NCBI GenBank assembly: GCA_916613615.1
Contig: OU744721.1
Location: 71,553,060 to 71,617,059 of the forward strand
DNA from: Steromphala cineraria
Lineage: Eukaryota; Mollusca; Gastropoda; Trochida; Trochidae
Length of the DNA: 64,000 bases
Direction of reading: 5' to 3'
In this document: in pieces, positions 58,048-64,000 of the stretch
Layout: every line of letters begins with the position of its first letter
How positions within the stretch are numbered: the first letter of the stretch is position 1
Position numbers and translations under genes: made by a program
Notes under the pieces: model-generated
The model's input: the letters and a program-made list of their open reading frames with translations, nothing else
Databases searched by the model: none
Told to the model about the DNA's origin: nothing

Positions 58048-58175
58048 CTTTCTGAAGAGATTCACAGGGCTTTGAATATGTTGTAATCTCTGACAATGAT
58101 GGATAAAAAATCTTATGATTGTTTTCTGAATATATTTTGATGTATTATGTATCCACTTCCCATGTCCAATATTGT

Positions 58176-61100
58176 TCAATCTTCAAAGTTTGGTATTATC
58201 AGTTCAATATCTTGAGTGGTTAAAGCATTCTTGCCACTGTCTTCATCCTGAAAACACGAAAATTGCATACTATTACATCGATGAACGACGTACATGTGAT
58301 AACAATACCAATTATCTACGTACATATATTAATTGTGAAAAGTAAGGAAAGGAAAATGACAACCATACAACGAAATTTCAAATCATGGCAAGTCAAAAAT
58401 GAATCTCTTCATTAACTTTCCGTACCGTATACCATCTAATCTTGGTTAATCGACCATGCATGAAATCCCATATGTTACCCACTGGACACCCTGAGACTAC
58501 ATCATGACATAATGGGTGATATCGGAATTCCCCTCGTAATTGTTGGAAGCGTGAATAAAATAACATCGCAAGGCCAACATATGGGACATACATTTCAATA
58601 AATATTAGCAGTACTAGTGTGGTTCTAACAAAGTGCCAACAAATGTCGTGTAACGCGTAAAAGCATCCTGTAATTATGAAAGCTATAATGCAAATTTGTA
58701 AATACAATATTTCCTCTGATAAACTTACTTTCTTCTTCGATCTTTTTTCTCTAAACCACGGGGCAAGTAACATGGGATCCACAACGGCACCATACTTTTT
58801 ATCTTGAACAAAAATTTTCAATCACACAGTAAATCTAAACTAAATTTTTGTTTTTAAATTCTCAATTAATAAGGTTACCATTTAACATAATAACACATTA
58901 CAAAGTTAGGTACATTTTATGTATTTTCATTAAAAAACAACACAATTTTGACGAAGATCTTATTAAAAGAATATATATGATATTTGCGCAGCATCATGAA
59001 ATGATATATATCAATAAGCAAGATATTGTTTTCAATCAACGAAGGTAATATAACGACGTTATCCTGTTGACGAGGAGGCTGATCAGACATGTTATGATAG
59101 CTAAACATTTTAGATAACTCATAAAACCGTATCCGAATTTAACATAAAGTCCCATTTGATAAAGAACACGCACCTGTTATCCTGCTGACGATGAGCCCGA
59201 TGATGAAGGCGAGGAGGAAGCCGATGAGACCGTAGTACTGGTAGGAGATGTCGTAAAGAGGGTGACCCAGAGTCTCTTGAGAGGGGGTGTCTCTGCAGGG
59301 GTCAATACATGTCACAAAACATGATATATAACACGTAGGTAGTTTAATAGATTAAGGATTCGCTAAAAACGTGCCCGATCATTGGGAGGCTTACAGTTGA
59401 TGATCTCAGTTCTCTTGCATGCATATGTTTACTACTTATAATCTTTCTTACCTTGAAATGAAACTGTAAAATGATATATACATGAAACACGTATGTATGT
59501 TAATCAATAAAGGATAATTCGCTAACAAACACAGAGAACTATTATTGATAGGCGTACGGGTGATGACCGAGATTATTTTTTATTGAAACGTGGATGTCAC
59601 TGCAGGGGTAGGTGTGAATACATATTAGACTACCTAAATCACGTATAATTAAGTCAATCTAAGGATAATTATGAAAAAACACCCCAAGAGACAATAATGG
59701 TAAAAGTATATGTCAAAAAGGGGGTAAGTTCTTAAGTGTAAAATAACAACAGGGTTAATTGGTATAAAGATATTGTAAACTTTGTTATTATACAAATTTG
59801 ATGAATCATATTGTTGAGGTAATAGTGTTGCAGTAGAACATCATTTATCAAGGCAAGGCATTTAAGGCAAATATTCATTTGGCGTTTAACTAAGATTTAG
59901 TTTTCAAAAGGGATATATAGTTATTAAAGGCATATGTATTCAATCGGCTTTATCAAAAACTTGTATTTTTGTCTGACAGTCATCGTTTTGAAATGAAATG
60001 AAGAACCAGTACCTTACCCTGTGCTTCCGAGAGTTATATTAAATGGCAGCATCGTTGTCACCACCGACGTTGAGTTACCGTTACCATCTTTGATGGCACA
60101 GGAAGTACTTGGTGCAGGCGGAAGTAGTTTAACAGGCTGTCCGTAAATGTTGGCCATGATAGTCAACCAGCCGTTAAACAGAATAGAGAGTAGAACTCCA
60201 GTTATAGCGCCCTGTAGGAGGAAGTTATATTTTATATATTACACGAAAAGGTTGAAAATATCTGAAAATCTATATTATGGCTCAGGAATGAGTTCAATGC
60301 AATAGGACAATATCCTCAATGAGTAATGGAATAACACAATGAGATATATGATTGCCGTATTTATAGAAAAACGGATTTCAACAAAAGCTTTACTTAAGAC
60401 CTGAATCTTACAAACTTGGATAATATTTGCTGAACCATGATGGTTTGCTGGAAGTGTATTGTGTTGAATGAAATCTTTCGATATTATATGTTTGAAGATT
60501 TTTTTCTCAACCGAATCCAACAACTACAACTTACGACTCTGTTGGCCCATCTCACGGTTGATCCCAGAAAGAAGATGCCCATGACTGGACCACCGAATGC
60601 TCCTAGTACACTTACCACCATCTGTTGTAAGAACCATGAAGAGTTGATTTAAAATTCTCTACCAATGCGATGGATGTGTGTTTGATTATTAAGTGTTCAA
60701 TTATCCAAGTTGAGATGAAAATGTTGACAGGTGATATTGTGGTGAAATTATGAACCCTATAGTAATTCAACAAATGGAATATTGCATCAATAACATTTAA
60801 CTTTCTTTAACCAGAACTTTATATAGTGGACATATATATGAGGGATCGATATCTTCTTCTCCATATTGATACAAAATAATATCTATAAATTTACCTGTAT
60901 CAGAGTTCCCGGAAGTGATCGAGCGATGAAGGCAAGCATGATGCATAGTCCACCGAAACACCACACTATAAATTATATTTCAACCCATTTTCATTGCATA
61001 TGAATGATAAATTATTTCCACGCAGAAAAGATTATCTCTAAATTTCCTAAGGAATTAGTTGCAAAATCAGCTTGAATCAATAATCCACTATTTGGAGTTT

Positions 61101-63598
61101 TAGCTTAGTTATATTTTTAATTATTCTTATTACTATCTTATATTCTATATACTTAACAAAACGTTTTAATTCAATACTAATAAACAGTTCTGAACAAAAC
61201 TAAAACAACGAGAAGACTCTAAATTGAAAACAAGACACACAAAAACATCAAAAGACATACACAAAATTTACTCATTCAGAGGAGTTATATGTTTTAAAAA
61301 GTAATTAAATAGTGAATAAGTAGTATTGACATCAAAAAGAGGAAAAGAAAAGCCATAGTGATAAAGACAGCCGAATTTGTAACGATCATAGCGTCGTCTG
61401 GACTGTTGCATTGACTGTTGAAGATCAGCTTGGTTGCAGTTGCTTGGAACATTGATTATTCCATTGACGTAGGTATGAAGGGAATGATTTTGAAACAAGA
61501 TGTATTCATGACTTTACAATTTACACGCCCGTTCAATTCACCCCTTGGCAGAGTTCTCATTGAATTCTTACCAGCAATCTTTGCTATGATTATTTTCACA
61601 TGCTCGCCTACATTGTATATCCGTAGTGGACGCTTCAATAGATCTTCTATGGTGTTGGCAGCCAATGCGTTTGTTATGGACGACAGTGTACTGAAATGAA
61701 GATATACAAAGCATTTGAGGTTTTTAATTCAATTTTTAATGTAAACTGTTTTTTAATAATCAGTATTCCGTGGCAACAAATCATTTGAAAAAAATGAGAT
61801 GTTGTGTGTGGTTCAAAAGACATCGACATTTAAAAGACATTAATTGTATTTGTTTTATTATTCGACTTGACAGTATTTGAGTTTCAGGCTTTCATTATTC
61901 ATGTATCTGCATGTAAGTTTTGTATCAATTCATGTTTCATGTAAATTTTTAGCATTCTTGTGTAAATTATATTCAAATATTTAAGAGAGAGGTATTCATA
62001 TAAGCCTGACGGCTTGTTTACTCATCCATTTTATTTACTAAACATTTCAAACAAAATACATTTACATAGCAGAACTGAAGCAATGACAATATCATCACCA
62101 CAAGCGACAGAAAACACAAGTCCATTATTTATACATGTTGGATTTACCCAACAAAGAATTGTAGTCAATGAGCAACAGTGTATATAGCAAAAAAAGAAGA
62201 TGCATGACTTTAAAAATATTTTGCATATTTAACATCTTCATCCTATTGTTGTGACACAAGGCGAAAAAGTCTTACCAAGAACAGTTTGGATCTTACATAC
62301 ATAAACAAGTAATTCATTAGATTATTTAATTATTAACTCATGATGTCAATAAGATTCTTGTTGTGCTGCTGAAAGCCTCTGAAAATGCTCGCAATGGTTT
62401 ATCTGTTATAGTGTTTGCCTTTCCATTATACAAGACATTCTCTCCCCACAGAGGCAGATCAAGTCATGAAATATTGATACAGCCTCTGTTCTATAACGCC
62501 GAAAGACGTAGGAAAAAAATTGCACCAGAATTCATTTGCATTTCTTTATCAAATAACAACGTTTCTCGCATGGAAAGGGTGGTTCATATCACAATGCCTT
62601 TGCCATAATTCAGTAGCCAAAATCTGAATATAGAACAGCGTCGCGGATTGCACAACTACATGTATCTTTGATTGTCTCCAATCAGGCATCTGCTATTCTA
62701 TCCCACCAAGTCCGATACTTGATCTGCCTCTGTGGAGAATGTCTACAAGATGATATGAAAAGTGCTCACCTAAGGGCGGAGCAAAATATTGCTGAAAGAA
62801 TAAGTCCATTCATTCCAGGTACATCTTTGAACAGTTGCATAGCGAAGTAAGGCAACAACTGCAAGATAATTCATGAACGTGCTTGAACAAAATTAACAAA
62901 ATTCAACCATTAAAATTCAACCATTTGTACCGTTACATCACTTACATGTATTTCCGTAGTTTCTTATGACACTTTTTGTAATAACAACAACAAAAAATCT
63001 ATAAAAAAAATAATAATACAAGTTTTCCCAATAAGAATTACCAATTGCAAGACAATGTTTTATAGACGATGTTATCAAAATTATTAGTTTTATGATGAAC
63101 GAACAATGTTCAATGTAGCTATGCGAATTCATTTCTCTACACAAAAATGACTGCATTGCTTTTTACTTGATACTTGATAATTACTCCTACGACTACAAAT
63201 GATAGGACTGTATAATGAGATGCTTGACATACACATTCCACTAATGGAAAATTTAAAAGAAAAAGGTTTGTCACAGATTTGCTACTGACCCATTGAATTA
63301 TTACTTTACTATGGCGTAGATTGAAATTCTTTCTCATATGCATTAATCATACCAATGAGAATGAATGGAAGTGTGAGTAAGTTGGGTTAACATGTCCGAA
63401 ATATTTTCACATATAAAAAATAATTTGTATAATGGATTGGTCGATGTGACAATAATTTATACCTGGTTTCTGCTTCGGAGTGTGCCATCGTAGAAGGGGT
63501 CACATCCTATAGCGGAGAAGTAACTGTAGGCCAGGATACCGATATAGGACACACTTAGGACGTATCCACAGGTGAGAACAGGGGTGATCATGTACACT
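58176..63598 (-). CDS. SLC5-family sodium-coupled transporter (SMCT/SMVT-like), last nine exons
   Basis: Exons in order: 63463-63598, 62770-62858, 61572-61690, 60895-60965, 60535-60621, 60018-60211, 59174-59292, 58729-58802, 58176-58247, all in phase, 319 residues to TGA; the N-terminal half lies right of the window. SLC5 proteins are plasma-membrane Na+ symporters with the LeuT fold. Visible landmarks: YSYFSAIGCDPFYDGTLRSR, PYFAMQLFKDVPGMNGLILS, ALSTLSSITNALAANTIEDL (the well-conserved STLSS...N segment lining the Na+ site), VLGAFGGPVMGIFFLGST, DISYQYYGLIGFLLAFIIGL and the cytosolic tail KKYGAVVDPMLLAPWF. An extracellular loop has N-glycosylation sequons (NGNSTS, NITL). Closest by eye to SLC5A8, SLC5A12 and SLC5A6; the substrate (monocarboxylates, biotin/pantothenate or iodide) cannot be fixed from this half. 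Confidence 0.92.
62428..62753. mobile_element. TIR element beside an SLC5 exon
   Basis: ACATTCTCTCCCCACAGAGG then CAGATCAAGT on the left is mirrored on the right by ACTTGATCTGCCTCTGTGGA then GAATGTC. The arms are about 35 bp; the right arm lacks two bases. The right end is 17 bp from the donor of the exon at 62,770-62,858. A related end is at 30,815. Confidence 0.75.
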
Positions 63599-64000
63599 CT
63601 GTGGTGGAATCATTGTATGCACGTACAGGTAAAAACAATAGCCCCCAGAGTCGGGGATATTTTATATACCCCTAGGCAAAAGAAAGTACACAATTGTATA
63701 AGTTTATCTAAGAGACATTTGATGCATGTACTTATTGCACGTTTTCATAACGCATCTTTACAGTACAGTTGTAGTTTGAATGAAATAAGTGGTGTCTTGG
63801 TAATGTTTTATTGAACTATTATAGTTTATTGTAGGCAGATGTAAGAAATAAAATTAACACGATAATAACCCCCAACATGTTAGAAATATCAATATGTGAA
63901 GATATGGTCACGTTTATTGATATTGACATAGAATATGTCTTCTTTCTTCGTTAACATTAACAAAATTTGAAAAAGAAAGAAAAAAGAGTATATTTAAATG

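Larger units (their letters stand above)
55003..58175. other. Spacer between convergent BRI3 and the SLC5 gene
   Basis: AT-rich, presumably BRI3 3' UTR in its left part. Two partly similar stretches near 55,010 and 55,165 share ACTCTCA(G/T)(C/A)TTTTCAAAACCA, hinting at a small local duplication. Otherwise only the TTAA-flanked element at 57,475 was recognised. Confidence 0.5.

Overview
The window is nuclear DNA of an animal, most likely a bivalve mollusc. It is AT-rich and intron-dense, with GT-AG introns. Several repeats look like ones I associate with bivalve genomes: 145-bp units ending in GGAC-rich tails, tRNA-headed SINEs, and LINE ends with short tandem tails. The class call is inference; the genes and mobile elements are read from the sequence. 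I joined exons by splice signals, phase and family similarity. In every multi-exon gene below the joins keep phase.

Layout: (1) 1-17,011, minus: 5' two-thirds of an ADP-ribosylarginine hydrolase gene (ADPRH/ARH1); its C-terminal exons lie left of the window. Its introns hold a DR1-motif-rich repeat, a duplicated 122-bp exon, a 22-bp minisatellite, a Tc1/mariner fossil, a hAT MITE and, in intron 1, a two-gene transposon of ISL2EU type (SWIM/YqaJ nuclease plus THAP/DDE transposase) with intact reading frames. (2) 18,900-26,316, plus: complete CEP20 (FOPNL/FOR20), five coding exons, 161 aa. (3) 29,730-49,336, minus: complete TECPR1, 21 coding exons, 1352 aa. (4) 53,137-55,002, plus: complete BRI3 coding region, three coding exons, 138 aa, head-to-head with TECPR1. 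(5) 58,176-63,598, minus: last nine coding exons of an SLC5-family sodium-coupled transporter (SMCT/SMVT branch) that starts right of the window.

ADPRH reverses arginine ADP-ribosylation. CEP20 serves centrosomes and basal bodies. TECPR1 and BRI3 both act on late endosomes and lysosomes, and to my knowledge they are also head-to-head neighbours in human. This makes the TECPR1-BRI3 pair a conserved gene pair, and the stretch between them holds two MiT/TFE-type E-boxes.

The rest is mainly mobile DNA. Many non-autonomous elements can be bounded exactly by target-site duplications: 8 bp (hAT), 9 and 10 bp (Mutator-like), TTAA (piggyBac-like) and TA (mariner-like). The most informative case is a short retroelement piece whose 13-bp target-site duplication copied the 3' splice site of CEP20 exon 3. 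No functional RNA gene, CRISPR array or bacterial-type operon was seen.
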